Counted from the stretch's first letter, positions 1 to 11,452 are shown. The stretch: DNA of 64,000 nucleotides from Megascapheus bottae (GCA_024803745.1 JANJXV010000099.1:1178001-1242000); one strand, 5' to 3'. Numbers and translations: made by a program. The notes: generated by a model not told the origin, from the sequence alone.

Positions 1-3000
1 GGAACATTTTCTAAAATAGACCATATCTTAGGCCATAAAACAAACCTGGACAGATTCAGAAACACTGAAATCATTTAATGCACACTCTCAGACCATAAAG
101 GCATCAAATTGGATGGAAAACCCTGTAACTACTGGAGACTGAACAACACATTGTTGAATCAAAAACAATGGGTAATCGAAGAGATCAGAACAGATATCCA
201 ACTGTTTATGAAATTTAACAATAAGGAGCACACAAATATCAACTCCTTAGGGACACAACAAAGGCAGTACTCAGAGGAAAATTTATAGCACTGAGAGCCT
301 ACAACAGCAAGTTGGAAAAATGGCAAACCAACTAGTTAATGTTTCACCTTAACCTCCTGGAAAAAGAGCAAGAAACCAACCCTAAACCCATTAGGAGAAA
401 GCAAATTATTAAAATCAAAGCAGAATTAAAAGATTTGGAATAAAAAAAATCTATAGAAAGAATCAACAAATCAAGGAGTTGGTTCTTTGAAAGAATTAAC
501 AAAATTGACAAGCCCTTAGCAAATCTTACCAAAAAAAGGAGAGAGCATATAGAAATAAACAAAATCGCAGATGAAAATGGTAATATCATGACAGAAATTA
601 CCAAGATCCAGAATATCATGAGGGAATACTTTTCAAAACTTTACGCCAACAAATTTGAGAATCTAGTAGAAATGGATGAATTCCTAGACAATATTAACAT
701 ACCCACACTGAACCAAGAAGAGCTAACCCAACTCAACAGGCCTATTTCAAGCTCTGAAATAGAAATGGAAATTAGACAACTTCCACTTAAAAAGAGCCCA
801 GGGCCAGATGGATTCACAGCTGAATTCTATAAGGTCTTTAAAGCAGAGCTCACACCAATACACCTCAAGCTCTTCAACGAAATTCAAAATGAAGGTTCTT
901 TACCAAACTCATTCTGTGAAGCCAGTATATCCCTCATCCCAAAACCAGACAGAGATTCATCAAAGAAAGAGAACTATAGACCCATTTCTTTGATGAACAT
1001 CGATGCAAAACTTCTCAACAAAATACTGGCCAACCGTCTACAACAACTCATCAAAAAAATTATACACTATGATCAAACTGGATTCATCACAGGGAGGCAA
1101 ACTGGTTCAATATACACAAATCAATTAATAAAATGCAACACATCAACAGGAGCAAGGACAAAAATCACATGATTGTCTCAATAGATGCGGAAAAGGCATT
1201 TGACAAGATCCAAAACCCCTTTATGTTAAAAGATGTGGAGAAACTAGGAATCCATGGAACATTTCTCAATGTAATAAAGGCTGTGTATGAGAAAACCACT
1301 GCTAGTAGTATACTTAATGGTGAAAATCTAAAGCCATTCCCTCTAAAATCAGGAACAAGACAAGGATGCCCACTCTCTACACTCCTTTTTAACATAGTAC
1401 AAGAATTCCTAGGCAGTGCAATAAGGCAAGAAGCAAGCATAAAGGTGATCAAAGTAGGGAAAGAGGAAATAAAACTATCCCTCTTTGCAGATGACATGAT
1501 TCTGTATTTAAAGAATCCTATAGACTCTAGTCCCAAGCTCCTTGAGCTGATTCAATGCTTGGGAAGGGTAGCAGGCCATAAAATCAACCCTCACAAATCA
1601 ACTGCCTTCCTTTACGCCAACACTGAGAGGAACGTGGCAATAATCAGGAAAGAAACTCGTTTCACAATAGCCTCAAAGAAAATGAAGTACCTAGGAATTA
1701 GCTTAACTAAGAATGTAAAGGACCGTTTAGATGAAAACTTTAAAAATCTAAAAAAAGAAATTAAAGCAGAACTAAGGAAATGGAAAAGCCTCCCATGCTC
1801 CTGGATTGGAAAAATCAACATTGTCAAAATGACAATCTTGCCAAGGGCTATCTACTAATTCAATGCAATACCCATCAACATCCCAATGTCATTCTTTAAA
1901 GAAATAGAAGAGGCAATTCAGAATTTCATATGGAATAATAACAGACCCCGCAGAGCAAAAACACTTCTTAGCAGAAAGAACAGCGCTGGAGGAATTTCAA
2001 TTCCAAACTTTAGACTCTATTACAGAGCAATAATTCTCGAAACAGCTTGGTACTGGCACAAGAACAGGCCTGAGGTCCAATGGAATAGAACTGCGGACCC
2101 TGATATTAAACCACAGACCTATGGCCAAAAATAGAATGGAAGAAAGATAGCCTCTTCAACAAGTTGTGCTGGCAGAACTGGTTAAGCACCTGCAGAAAAC
2201 TAAATTTGGATCCTTCTTTGTCACCTTGCACTAGAATTAACTCCAAATGGATGAAAGACGTGGAGGTAAAAGCTGACACACTGAAAAGTTTACAGGAAGG
2301 AATAGGAGATACACTAGGCCTCCGTGGCACAGGTCGAAACTTTCTTAATAAGGACCAAGAATCACAACAAATCAGAGAAAGGCTGGAAAAGTGGGACTGC
2401 ATTAAACTGCAGAGCTTTTGTATGGCAACGGATATAGCTAGTAAACTAATCAGGAAGCCTACAGAGTAGGAGAAGATCTTCACCAACCAAAAAACGGACA
2501 ACGGCCTCATATCTAAATATATCAAGAACTCAAAAAATTGAATCACTCCAAAACTAACCTCCAAAGTAACACCCATCCCATTACAAAATGGGCCAAAGAC
2601 TTAAAGAGAGTCTTCTCTGAAGAAGAAACAAAAATGGCCTACAGACACATGAAGAAATGCTCCAAATCTCTGGTCATAAAAGAAATGCAAATCAAAACAA
2701 CTCTAAGATTCCACCTCATTCCAGTTAGAATGGCCAGGTTCAGGAAAACGAATGACAACAGATGCTGGTGGGGATGTGGCCAGGAGGGATCATTACTACA
2801 CTGTTGGTGGGAGTGCAAACTCGTTCAACCACTATGGAAAGCAGTGTGGCAGTGCCTCAAAAGGCTAAACATAGAACTCCCCTATGACCCAGCAATTCCA
2901 CTACTTGGCATTTACCCAACAATCCAGAAACAAGGGCATACTTAACCCACTAGCACAACAATGTTCATTGCAGCACTATTCACCATAGCAAAGATATGGA

Positions 3001-3260
3001 ACCAACCCAGATGTCCCTCAGTTGATGAGTGGATCAACAAGTTGTGGTATTTGTACACAATGGAATTCTATGCTGCTGTCAGAAAGAATGACATCGCCCC
3101 ATTTGTTAGGAAATGGAAAGACTTAGAACAAATCATATTAAGTGAAGTAAGCCAGACTCAAAGGAACTTAGGCTCAGTGGTTTCCCTCATTCTTCATAAT
3201 CAGTGTAAACCTTGGGCTCTACTAGCAGAGATTTGCAATAGAGAAAAAGGCCATATATAA
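1..3260 (+). pseudogene. L1-1 ORF2 (endonuclease/reverse transcriptase), broken
   Basis: ORF2 supplies the nicking endonuclease and reverse transcriptase for target-primed reverse transcription. Visible parts are the end of the endonuclease domain with SDHKG (a stop at 76-78 precedes it), the RT fingers block with [15 protein letters not shown] (ORF from 588), and the palm with FADD at 1484-1495 (ORF 1133-1858). The Cys-rich end has CWWGCG and HCWWECK (ORF 2538-2945). Breaks include a 1-base deletion near 1100 (GRQT for GRQS), TAA at 1856-1858 and a stop at 2467-2469. The usual ORF2 stop is TAG in the right-hand units but TGT at 3204-3206 here, so the frame runs on to 3260. It keeps the intact sequence around [15 protein letters not shown] that the right-hand units lost by a 1-base deletion. 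Confidence 0.95.
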
Positions 3261-3531
3261 GGCCATATAATGTGAAGCTAAATGAAAGGACCTGCAGGAT
3301 ATTGAAACAAAAGCCACATAATGAATGATTGCTGTCCTTAATGTACTATGTTGTCTCTCATCTCGTTTGCTGTCCCTTGGTTATCCCAAGACGGGTGGGG
3401 GGTGTGGGGTTGGAGGGAAATGGGTACCAAGACATGTGAAAGGGTATCAATGTATGTGAATTAATGCACCTTCTATCTGGCAAATATCATCTAACCCTTT
3501 TACTAATTACAATAAAAAATTTAAAAAACAG
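1..3531 (+). mobile_element. L1-1: LINE-1, 5' end outside window, 3' end complete
   Basis: The element enters the window inside the ORF2 endonuclease domain. It runs through reverse transcriptase, the Cys-rich C-terminus, a 3'UTR with a G-rich tract (about 3390-3422) and an aataaa signal, to an A-rich tail ending near 3531. Compared with the right-hand copies, the 3'UTR lacks roughly 80 bases before the G-rich tract. It also has many private differences, so this is an older or separately evolved member of the same family. The spacer repeat follows the tail directly. Confidence 0.96.
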
Positions 3532-4166
3532 ACAGTTGTAGTGTGTGGGGAGGATGATGGGGTCAAATACATTTCTTCTTAGAAATATACCTCATCTGGT
3601 TGCCCTGGATTTTCCTGGCCTTCTTCTTAGAGAAAGGCCTGTTATACTGGATTTGTGGCTTGGCAATGATCTAGCATGTACATCTTCGAGTAAGACATCC
3701 ACAACTTCCATGCCTGAGACTCGAGTTTCCTGACCTTTGGCAACAGCACAGGAACATCTTTCTTCCTCCTGAGCCAAAGGCCAAGTGAGCTGGCTTGAGT
3801 TGGTTGTTAGTTACAGTGGCTTGGTTACCAGGGTTCCATATTCTGTTCCATTGTGAGGGAGGCAGGGTCACCTTTCAGGGCCCAATGACCAAAGATCCTT
3901 GCTCAGAGAAGACCTCACCAAAGACATACTGGAGGGTGAATCTCTCCTCCAATCTCACAATATACATGTGGATGTAGTAAACAGCACACCTTATTTGTCC
4001 AATCCCAATGTCTTCCACTAGGCCCAACTACCAGTCTGGTCTCAGGCTCAAGGAGCCTTTCTTAGGTAAGATCCAGACTTAAGGGTCAATATTGCCCTCA
4101 TCCTTTACAAAACATTTGCTTCACAGTGCCTTCTCTGCCTGTATTTTGCCCCTTGTCGAATTTGTT

Positions 4167-4352
4167 TTGTTTTTGCTAGTCTTGGGACTAGACCTCAGAG
4201 TGTGAGCATGGTTCTTGGGCTTTCTTTAGGCTTTAGCTGTCCCACCGAGCCACCGCACCACTTGCAGCGTTTTCTATGTATGTGGTAATGAGGAATCAAA
4301 CCTGAGGCTTACTGCTTGGTAGCCAAGTACTCTACCACTAGGTCAAACACAC
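4167..4352 (-). repeat. ID/tRNA-derived dimeric SINE inside spacer 1
   Basis: The reverse complement gives the ID-type core with a B box, then a second tRNA-like half. The forward strand reads gagccaccgcaccacttg and ggtagccaagtactctacca. The same insertion sits at this position in all six spacer copies, so it predates the duplications. Confidence 0.8.
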
Positions 4353-4596
4353 AGGGCATCTTGCACATATTTTTGACGTCAATCTACTAGGATATTATTA
4401 GGTTTCTGTATCCTAATCACTTTTTTATTGATTATTTGCTCTGCTGTCATGTGTAAAATATGCAAGAGGGAAAAACACAGAAGAATTAGTGAAATTTTAA
4501 AAAAAGCATTACACACATAGATAAGTGTTCATTCTTTGTAGGAGAAAGGATATTTTGATATGATGATGATGACTTTATAATTACTATGTCAGCGTT

Positions 4597-4780
4597 GAGA
4601 GTTTGGCATAGTGGTAGAGTGCTTGCCTAGCATCCATGAAGATCTGGGATTGATTGCTCAGTATCACATAGATAGAAAATCTAGATGTGGCACTGTGGCT
4701 CAAGTGGCAGAGGGCTAGACTTGAGAAAACCCGAGGACAGTGCTCAGGCCCTGAATTCAAGCCCCCAAACTGGTAGAAAA
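4597..4780 (+). repeat. ID/tRNA-derived dimeric SINE inside spacer 1
   Basis: Core gtggtagagtgcttgcctag, then the second half with tcaagtggcagagggctaga. It is present at the same place in every spacer copy, including the inverted one. Confidence 0.85.
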
Positions 4781-4899
4781 TAAAAGAAAATCAAAATGCT
4801 TTTTACGAGCTTATTCACTCACAGCATTTGCTTCTTAAATCTTCGCTTCTGCATCTAGTGAAATACCCCTTTCCCTCAACGTAGACAAGAAAAACAGAT

Positions 4900-5459
4900 C
4901 CATCCCATGGTTCACTGTGAGGCCACTGGTTAGGCTAAGAGCTAGACGTGCAGCAACACATGAGTTTTATTCTAATACTTTCCAAACTTTGTACTCAAAT
5001 ATGCTACCTACTTACCAACTTATTTCTGTTATCCTTATTCTATACCTTTTCTTCTTTACTACAATATTCTTACACTCCTACGTTAATCCTCTTGTACCTC
5101 CCCTGAACTCTCTCATTCTTTTTTTCTATCTCTGGACCTCTGCTGGTCTTTCAACCCTTATACTGCACGGATCTACACTTGATGGCTGTTGAGCAATATT
5201 GTATATGTAGGTGGTTAATTATTCTCTAGGCTCAGAGGGACTTAAAGACAATAGAGATTGGACTGAGAGGCTTATTGCTTTGGGTATAATTCGCTTATCA
5301 GTGGTTGTATTAGACTGGTCTGTAAGTGCACAAAAAGAAAGAGTGATAATACCAATCAAAGCTTGCGAACATCTAGTGTCTGCCATCTACAGAGTTCTAG
5401 GTTGGTTTTATCTGAAAAACTATAATCGTAGTTAGTAGTAATCTTGCTCCCATTGTCAA
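4900..5459 (+). promoter_or_regulatory. L1 5' leader (putative 5'UTR), L1-2; repeated in L1-4 to L1-7
   Basis: About 560 bases between the spacer edge and the ORF1 ATG, equally present at 38912, 46318, 53709 and 61102. It has no tandem monomers like those of mouse L1 and is not GC-rich. A pyrimidine-rich stretch (ttctttttttctatctctgg) lies in the middle. In L1s the 5'UTR holds an internal Pol II promoter. Whether this stretch is a complete 5'UTR or begins at a duplication breakpoint cannot be decided here. Confidence 0.55.
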
Positions 5460-6678
5460 ATGGGCAGAACAAGAAACTCAAGAAAAATGTCAAATCAAGA
5501 AACAACATCCCCCACCCAATGTAAACAGACAATGGAAGAGTCACTGGCAAACCTAGAGGAGAGTCTTCCAAGTGCTACACAAATGCAATTGATAAACATC
5601 CTTAATGGAAAATGTGAAAATATAAAGAAGGAGATAATAGAGGAAGACATAGCTGAACAAGAGGGAAGCATAAACAAAGTGATAAGTGAAAAAGAAGAAG
5701 CCATAAAGGAGGCCATAATAAAGGTTTTTCAAAGAAAGATGGATGAATTCATAGAATCCACAAATAAAAACGTGACCAAACTCCAGCAAATGTCCAAAGA
5801 AAATAAAGCTACTGAGCTAACCACTCAAAAGGAAATCAAGGAGATAAAGAAATCCATACATGATCTAAAACAAGAGATGCAAGGCATCAAAAATGAGCAA
5901 TTAGAAGCAAGGGAGATGAAAAATAAAGTAGATAGTTTTGATAGCAGGTTAGACAATGCAGAGGAGAGAATTTCCGGGGCTGAAGATAATTTAGTTATTA
6001 TAGAGAATGAACAGAAATGAGTCAATCCAAATCTAGGAAATATGAGAGAGCGCTTCAGGAGTTCCAAGATACAATTAGGAAACCTAATTTAAGGCTAGTT
6101 GGTATTGATGAGGGCGTGGAGAAGAGGTCAATGGTATTGGAAATATACTTCAGGAAATCATCTCAGAGAATTTCCCAAATATCCAGAAGGGCAGGTCCAT
6201 CCAGATACGAGAAGCTTTTCGAACCCCAAACACGCCTGACCAGAAAAGAACATCCCACTGCCACATTGTGATCCGAACTGGATCAATAGAAACGAAAGAA
6301 AAGATCCTAAAGGCAGCCAGGGAAAAGGGATCAGTAACCTATAAAGGCAAACCAATCAGAATAACCCCATATTTCAAAGCAGAGACGATGCAAGCACGAA
6401 GTGACTGGAAGCATATATGTCATGCCCTTAAATCAAATAACTACCAACCAAGAATACTGTAGCCAGCTAAGCTCTCATTCATAACTGTGGGAACAATAAA
6501 AACATTCCATTCCAGGGAAAAGCTGCAACAATATGTCGAAACAAAACCAACACTACAGAGAATTCTCAAAGATGCTCTATACATAGAAAACCAAGATAAA
6601 TGCAACATAGGGAAAGAAATGGCACCTAAACAGCATACCATCTATGGACCACAAGAACTGTCAAGACACAGGCCCTAA
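5460..6678 (+). pseudogene. L1-2 ORF1 (L1 RNA-binding chaperone), broken
   Basis: ORF1p is the trimeric nucleic-acid chaperone of the L1 RNP. The ATG at 5460 opens 186 codons of coiled-coil-type sequence rich in E, K and I (residues about 30-160). A TGA at 6018-6020 ends this part. The next part is one base out of frame, from an ATG overlapping that TGA (ATGA), and holds the RRM-like region (RKPNLRLVGI). A further frame change near 6120 leaves VTYKGKPIRITP in the ORF from 6268. A TAG at 6460-6462 replaces the expected Tyr before PAKLSF. The tail with LQRILKDALY runs to 6678. The first frameshift and the TAG are shared with all right-hand copies. Confidence 0.93.
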
Positions 6679-6693
6679 TAAAAGCTTTTAAAA

Positions 6694-7045
6694 ATGGTAG
6701 GAACTAATAAATATCTCTCAATCCTAACTCTCAATATCAATGGACTTAACTCTCCAATTAAACGGCATAGGTTGTCTAGTTGGATCAAAAAGCAAGAGCC
6801 ATCGTTCTGCTGTCTTCAAGAGACACATCTTACCCAAAAACAATCATCTTTTGAGAGTGAGAGGTTGGAATAAACTCTATCAAGCTAACTGCCCCCATAA
6901 ACAGGCTGGAGTTGCCATGCTCATATCAGATACAATAGACTTCAAACTAAAAATAGTAAGAAAAGACAAAGAAGGTTACTACATACTACTAAAGGGATCT
7001 CTCCTCCAGGAAGACATAACGATCCTAAATATTTACACACCCTTT
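6694..7045 (+). pseudogene. L1-2 ORF2, endonuclease start only
   Basis: The ATG at 6694 begins MVGTNKYLSILTLNINGLNS, including the conserved Asn of NINGL, then SFCCLQETHL with the catalytic Glu of QETH. The frame then shifts near 6850-6862, and VRGWNKLYQANCPHKQAGVA continues in the +1 frame to the break at 7045. At the QETH site this copy is intact, whereas all right-hand copies carry TGA just before it. The later frameshift is common to all five ORF2 starts in the window. Confidence 0.92.
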
Positions 7046-7494
7046 TGAAGATTCTCAAAAGATTGAAGATTCTGCCAGTATAAGTTAGATTCCGGCATTG
7101 ATATTAAATAATGCAATGAGTAGGGATTTATATTTGAAATATCACTGTTGACAAAATCTAACACACATTTGCTTAGTATTTGCTTTTGATTTCCCAAGAA
7201 GTTCAGTACAAGCTAACATGTGTGGCATATATCGACTGGGAGAAATAATTCAGAATATGTGACTCATTTGAACAGGAGTCAGTGAAAAGATACAAAAGCA
7301 GGATACCCATATTGTGATAATTTGTATCTTTTGCATATTTTGTGTTTGTTATTAATTCCATTTGTGGTGTACATTTCTAGGTAAAAACTTTTAAAATGTT
7401 TCCATACAATTTGTTATTTCAACAGCAAAAGAAGACATTTATATGCCTGATAAAATTCATAGAATCCAAATTTTTCCATATTATTTTTTGTTTT
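7046..7494. other. AT-rich DNA, nothing recognised
   Basis: No repeat, ORF or RNA signature was recognised. Just after the L1-2 breakpoint, gaagattct occurs twice within about 25 bases. Confidence 0.5.
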
Positions 7495-7730
7495 TTCTTT
7501 TTTTTTGGTGGGTCATAGATCTTGAACTCAGCTTGGGCACTATCCCTGAGCTCTTCAGCTCCAGGCTACCACCTAACCCTGGAGCCAAGCCCCACTTCCC
7601 ATTTTCTAAAGGTAAATTGGAGATAAGTGTCTCAGGGCTTTTTGTGCCAGGATGGCTTTAAACCTTGATCCTCAGATCTCAGCCTCCTGAGTAGCTAGGA
7701 TTATAGAAGTGAGCCACCACCCCATCATGC
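7495..7730 (-). repeat. B1/7SL-tRNA composite SINE (Geo-like)
   Basis: Minus-strand copy. The end of the 7SL-like half reads cagcctcctgagtagctagg on this strand. The tRNA-like half, with a poly-T start at about 7495, contains agctcttcagctccaggcta. Confidence 0.85.
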
Positions 7731-7754
7731 TCAGCTTTCTGGTTTTTTTTAAAC

Positions 7755-7925
7755 AAGCCCTTTGGCTGGAACTCGGTCTGAGCACTGTCCTTCAGCTTTC
7801 CTCAAGCCTCGTGATCTTCTACTTGAGCCACAGCACTACTTCTGGTTTTTTCTGTGTATGTGTTACTGCGGAATTGAACCTTCGTCTTCATACAAGCACT
7901 CTACAACTATGCCAAACTCCCAGCC
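7755..7925 (-). repeat. ID/tRNA-derived dimeric SINE
   Basis: Minus-strand copy with ttgagccacagcactacttc and gcactctacaactatgcc, inserted 25 bases beyond the composite SINE. Confidence 0.82.
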
Positions 7926-8299
7926 CCTCCACATTAGTTTTTATGATAGATCTTTCCATGCATCTAGGATGGCTAGAAATCCTTCTTGAGTTTCCCAAGA
8001 TCAGGGAGTATAGGTGTGTCCCATCCTGTGTGGCTACATAACCATTGTTTATGGTACAGTTCTCTCTTCATTCTATCCATCTAGAGCAATTTTCATCTTC
8101 CATGTATAATCATTAAATATTCAGCTCCTGTTCCTCTCTACTCCATTCTCTGGAACCATCGTGCTTTTTGGCTCTAAGGGTTTGTTGATCCTTGGAAGCT
8201 CTGGAAGGGAAAACATACCCTAGCTATTCCTTTATGACTGCTGTATTTTTAGTTTACTGTAATCAAGATTCATCTGTAAAATATAGTAAAATGTTCTTC
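7926..8299. other. Intergenic, nothing recognised
   Basis: No convincing ORF or family match. It may be the start of the old antisense L1 that becomes recognisable after 8300. Confidence 0.4.
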
Positions 8300-8760
8300 C
8301 TTTTCAATGCATTGTTTTGCATATTTCTATCTTTTGATTATTATTAATAGTTGTGAATGGATTCTCCACATATTTGCTCTAGTCTCTGCTTTCTCTTCCA
8401 TTAGGTACAAATCTAGAAATAGAAGTGTTGGACTATATTTCTATGTAGTTCTATATTTAGCACTTTTTTAGCACTCTCCACGCAATTTTTGATTGCTTTA
8501 TATTCCTTACAGGACTATTCCAAAGTTCTACTTCTTCTCACTACCTTCCCAGTAATAGACTTTGAAAGTTGTTTTATTGTATGCGTGTGTGTGTGTGTGT
8601 GTTTGTCTGTGTGTATGTGGATCTTTTTGATTAAAACTATATTTATATTAACATATTTAAAGTAATGATTTCATTGTAATTTTTATTTTTCTCATGACTG
8701 TTAATATTGAACTTCTTTCTACATTTTGAAGTACTATTTCTATATATTCTTTTTAGAAAA
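8300..8760 (-). mobile_element. Old, diverged antisense L1 fragment
   Basis: The stretch tttgattattattaatagttg ... tctagaaatagaagtgttgg ... cactaccttcccagtaatag follows the order of the antisense ORF2 C-terminus found in old mammalian L1s (the region around atttctggatcatatggtag). It is heavily diverged. A GT microsatellite (8583-8603) lies within it. Confidence 0.55.
8583..8603. repeat. (GT)n microsatellite
   Basis: About ten GT dinucleotides within the old antisense L1. Confidence 0.9.
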
Positions 8761-8787
8761 TCATCTCCAATCTCCAATTTTTTTCCC

Positions 8788-8920
8788 TTTTTTTGGTGGG
8801 GTAGTGGGGAAAGTCATGGGGCTTGGATCTTGGGCCGTGAGCTCTTTAGTTTAAGGCTATTGTCCTACCCTGAGTATTGCCCCTCAGTTCTTCTGCTCAC
8901 AGTTCCCTACCCCTCTTCCC
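8788..8920 (-). repeat. Partial composite SINE, tRNA-like half
   Basis: Starts with poly-T and ggtgggg. The antisense tRNA-like half contains gtgagctctttagtttaagg. It is diverged. Confidence 0.65.
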
Positions 8921-9012
8921 ATTATATACAGAACAAAGGTCATCCTCAGTCTTTTTGAAAAAGTAAAACATACAGTAAAATTGTAGTATAAAACAGCAAG
9001 AAATAAATTTCT

Positions 9013-9270
9013 TGCCAGGTGCAGTGACTTCTACCTGTAATCCTAGCTACTCAGATATCAGGCTGATATCTAAAGATTTGGTTGAGCCAGCCTGCGCATT
9101 AGAAAGTCTATGAGACTCTCATCTACAGTTAACCACTAGAATATGGGAAATGGCACTGTGGCTTCATCGGTAGGGTGATAGCCTTGAGTTGAAGAGCTCA
9201 GGAACAGTGCCCAGGCCCAGAGTTCAAGCCTTACAAATCCCCCAGCCAAAAAAAAGAAAAAAAAAGTTTC
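9013..9270 (+). repeat. B1/7SL-tRNA composite SINE (Geo-like)
   Basis: Full-length design: gtaatcctagctactcagat at the left, tagccttgagttgaagagct and cccaggcccagagttcaagc at the right, ending in an A-rich tail. Confidence 0.9.
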
Positions 9271-9539
9271 TTCCCCAAGTGATTATTATGCCAGACATAG
9301 AACATTAACATTCTGGGTGTACTTCATAGTATTATTACTTGATACCCTAAGATTTTGCAATATTCTCACAGTACCAGCATATGTCATCATATAATGTAGT
9401 TCCTTTTCAATGGAATAATTCCATTTATAACCTAAATCTACTCCCTCGACTTATTTTTGTCGATACCATAATTGCTCTCCCATGATATGCCACAAGCCAT
9501 TAAACATTTTATGGTGGGTAATTGGAAAGGAGTGTCATG
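9271..9539. other. Intergenic, nothing recognised
   Basis: AT-rich sequence with no repeat or ORF that I can support. Confidence 0.4.
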
Positions 9540-9705
9540 GAATTTTGTGCCACGCTGGCTTTGAACCATGGTCCTCAGATCTCAGTCTCCTGAGTAGCTA
9601 GGATGACAGGCGTGAGCCAACAACACCTGGCTTGCCTTTTTATTTTTTTGTGGGTCTTGGGACTTGAACTCTGGGCCTAGGCACCATCCCTAAGCTTTTC
9701 AGGTC
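9540..9705 (-). repeat. Minus-strand composite SINE pieces
   Basis: A 7SL-like half (cagtctcctgagtagctagg, 9540-9635) is followed by a second poly-T start and a short tRNA-like piece (9640-9705). They look like two partial insertions end to end. Confidence 0.7.
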
Positions 9706-9803
9706 AATATTTCATGTAAGTCTAAAGATTTAAGTAAAGGAATACAATTCCAACAAAAAAAGAATAAAATTCCAGACATGGTGTGTTTATAACTCAGTGC
9801 TAA

Positions 9804-10295
<492 letters not shown>

Positions 10296-10540
10296 GCACT
10301 AGGTGCAATGTTTCATGCCTGTAATCTTAAAATATTCAGGAGGAAGAAATCTAAGAATTCTAATTTGAAGCCAGCAATGGCATAAAAATTGCCATGAAAC
10401 TCTATAACTCCAAGTAACCCCTCAAAAATGTTAGTGGAGTGTCAAGAGTTTGACTTTGTTGTTGAGTGCTTGCCTAGCATGCATGAAGACCTATGCATGT
10501 AAGTGGAGCTGGGACTCAAACTGGTATTTTTCTAGCCTTG
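10296..10540 (+). repeat. Diverged composite SINE left half plus ID-like SINE
   Basis: A 7SL-like piece (catgcctgtaatcttaaaat) is followed from about 10440 by an ID-like core, gagtgcttgcctagcatgca. Both are old and lie in the KRAB intron. Confidence 0.65.
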
Positions 10541-10719
10541 AGCAAGACAGCTAAGTTTATGCCATAGAAAATGAATCCAGAGCTGGGGAAGAGTCAACCA
10601 TGGAGCCAGTGAGAAATGAGAAAAAAGATTTAATACATAACATGTGAGTAGGATGTCTGCGAACTTAAACAATGATGACACAGCATAAGCAATAATTCTC
10701 TACTGTTTCTAATTTACAG

Positions 10720-10809
10720 GGCCCTGTGTTCCCAAACCTGTATTAATTGACAAGCTAGAGCACTGTGCAGAACTCTGGATAGGAAATTACTCTGACAAGA
10801 ATATCACAG
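10720..10809 (+). CDS. KRAB-B-type box exon
   Basis: Acceptor tctaatttacag ends at 10719 and donor gtgagt starts at 10810. Spliced to the KRAB-A exon it reads GPCVPKPVLIDKLEHCAELW, following the KRAB-B pattern (P, D/I, KLE, E, W). The KRAB-B box assists repression by KRAB-A. The frame is open, and the last base pairs with the first two of the next exon to give Asp, keeping phase. The 90-base length is ordinary for this exon type. Confidence 0.88.
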
Positions 10810-10964
10810 GTGAGTGAATGCATCTTCATATTGATGTTGGAACCTGAGCCCCATTGGTAAGTTCATGTTGTGATGTACTGAGCAATAATATTCTTAGTTA
10901 CCCTAAATCCTGTGTGGAACCTATGGAATTCTTTGTGAATGAATCAAGAATCATTTTCTTTTCC

Positions 10965-11130
10965 CAAGCCTATGCTTGGTCTCAGGGCCTGAGCATGGTC
11001 CTTGGGTTTTCTCAAGGCTAGCTCTCTCCTTCTTGAGTCATAGCACCACTTCTGGCTTTTTCTTTGTATGTAGTACCAAGGAACTGAACCAGGTCTTTGT
11101 GCATGCTAGCCCAAACCCCCGGCACCAAGA
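10965..11130 (-). repeat. ID/tRNA-derived dimeric SINE
   Basis: Minus-strand copy with gagtcatagcaccacttctg and a degraded ID end, in the second KRAB intron. Confidence 0.78.
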
Positions 11131-11221
11131 ATCATAGGGTGATATGATGAATTCTATGTGGCAGTAGAGTTAAAGTTAGATTTCTCTGTAGAAATCACTG
11201 TGAAACAAAATAAAATGAGAA

Positions 11222-11452
11222 AGCCATGAGCCTGTGGCTCATGCCTGTAATCCTAGCTACTTAGGAGGCTGAGATCTGAGGATCAAGGTTCAAAGACTGA
11301 CCTATCACAAAAACACCTTAGACTCTTCTCTCCAATGAACCAATAGAAAATGAGAAGTGGGGTTGAGGCTAAAGACATAGGGCAGTAGCCTTGAGCTGAA
11401 GAGCTCCGGAAGGACAGCCAGGTCTAGAATTCAAGTCCCATGACCACAAAAC

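Larger units (their letters stand above)
3532..4899 (+). repeat. Spacer copy 1 of the composite L1-spacer unit
   Basis: Non-L1 DNA between the tail of L1-1 and the 5' end of L1-2. It recurs at 37524, 44925, 52321 and 59714 in the same orientation, and at 22089-23453 inverted and more diverged. It contains a minus-strand ID-like SINE (about 4167-4352), a short GAT run near 4560 and a plus-strand ID-like SINE (about 4597-4780), all at matching positions in every copy. The reverse strand carries a short open stretch starting MLLCC-like that may be a relic of a RalGDS-like first exon. Confidence 0.9.
4900..7045 (+). mobile_element. L1-2: LINE-1 5' part, 3' end lost inside ORF2
   Basis: The 5' leader is about 560 bases (4900-5459), followed by ORF1 and the first 350 bases of ORF2. 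L1 identity stops after atttacacaccc at 7045, where sequence unrelated to L1 begins. There is no poly-A tail or 3'UTR, so this end is a rearrangement breakpoint and not a normal insertion end. Confidence 0.93.

Noticed and set aside
1165..1536. Long minus-strand open frames opposite L1 ORF2, repeated in all units.
   Set aside because: Shadows of the ORF2 coding strand. L1 antisense frames are often open because stop codons are rare in the complement of this A-rich sequence.
4597..4680. tRNA gene candidates at the ID-like cores (B-box-like ggttcaattcc).
   Set aside because: They are SINE heads with mutated A/B boxes and no cloverleaf; their dispersed copies and second halves identify them as SINEs.
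5211..5435. Open frame of 74 codons just upstream of ORF1 in all five L1 leaders, an ORF0-like candidate (also 39223, 46629, 54019, 61412).
   Set aside because: It has no ATG (starts at GTG right after a TAG) and no recognised motif. Its persistence is explained by low divergence among duplicated units.
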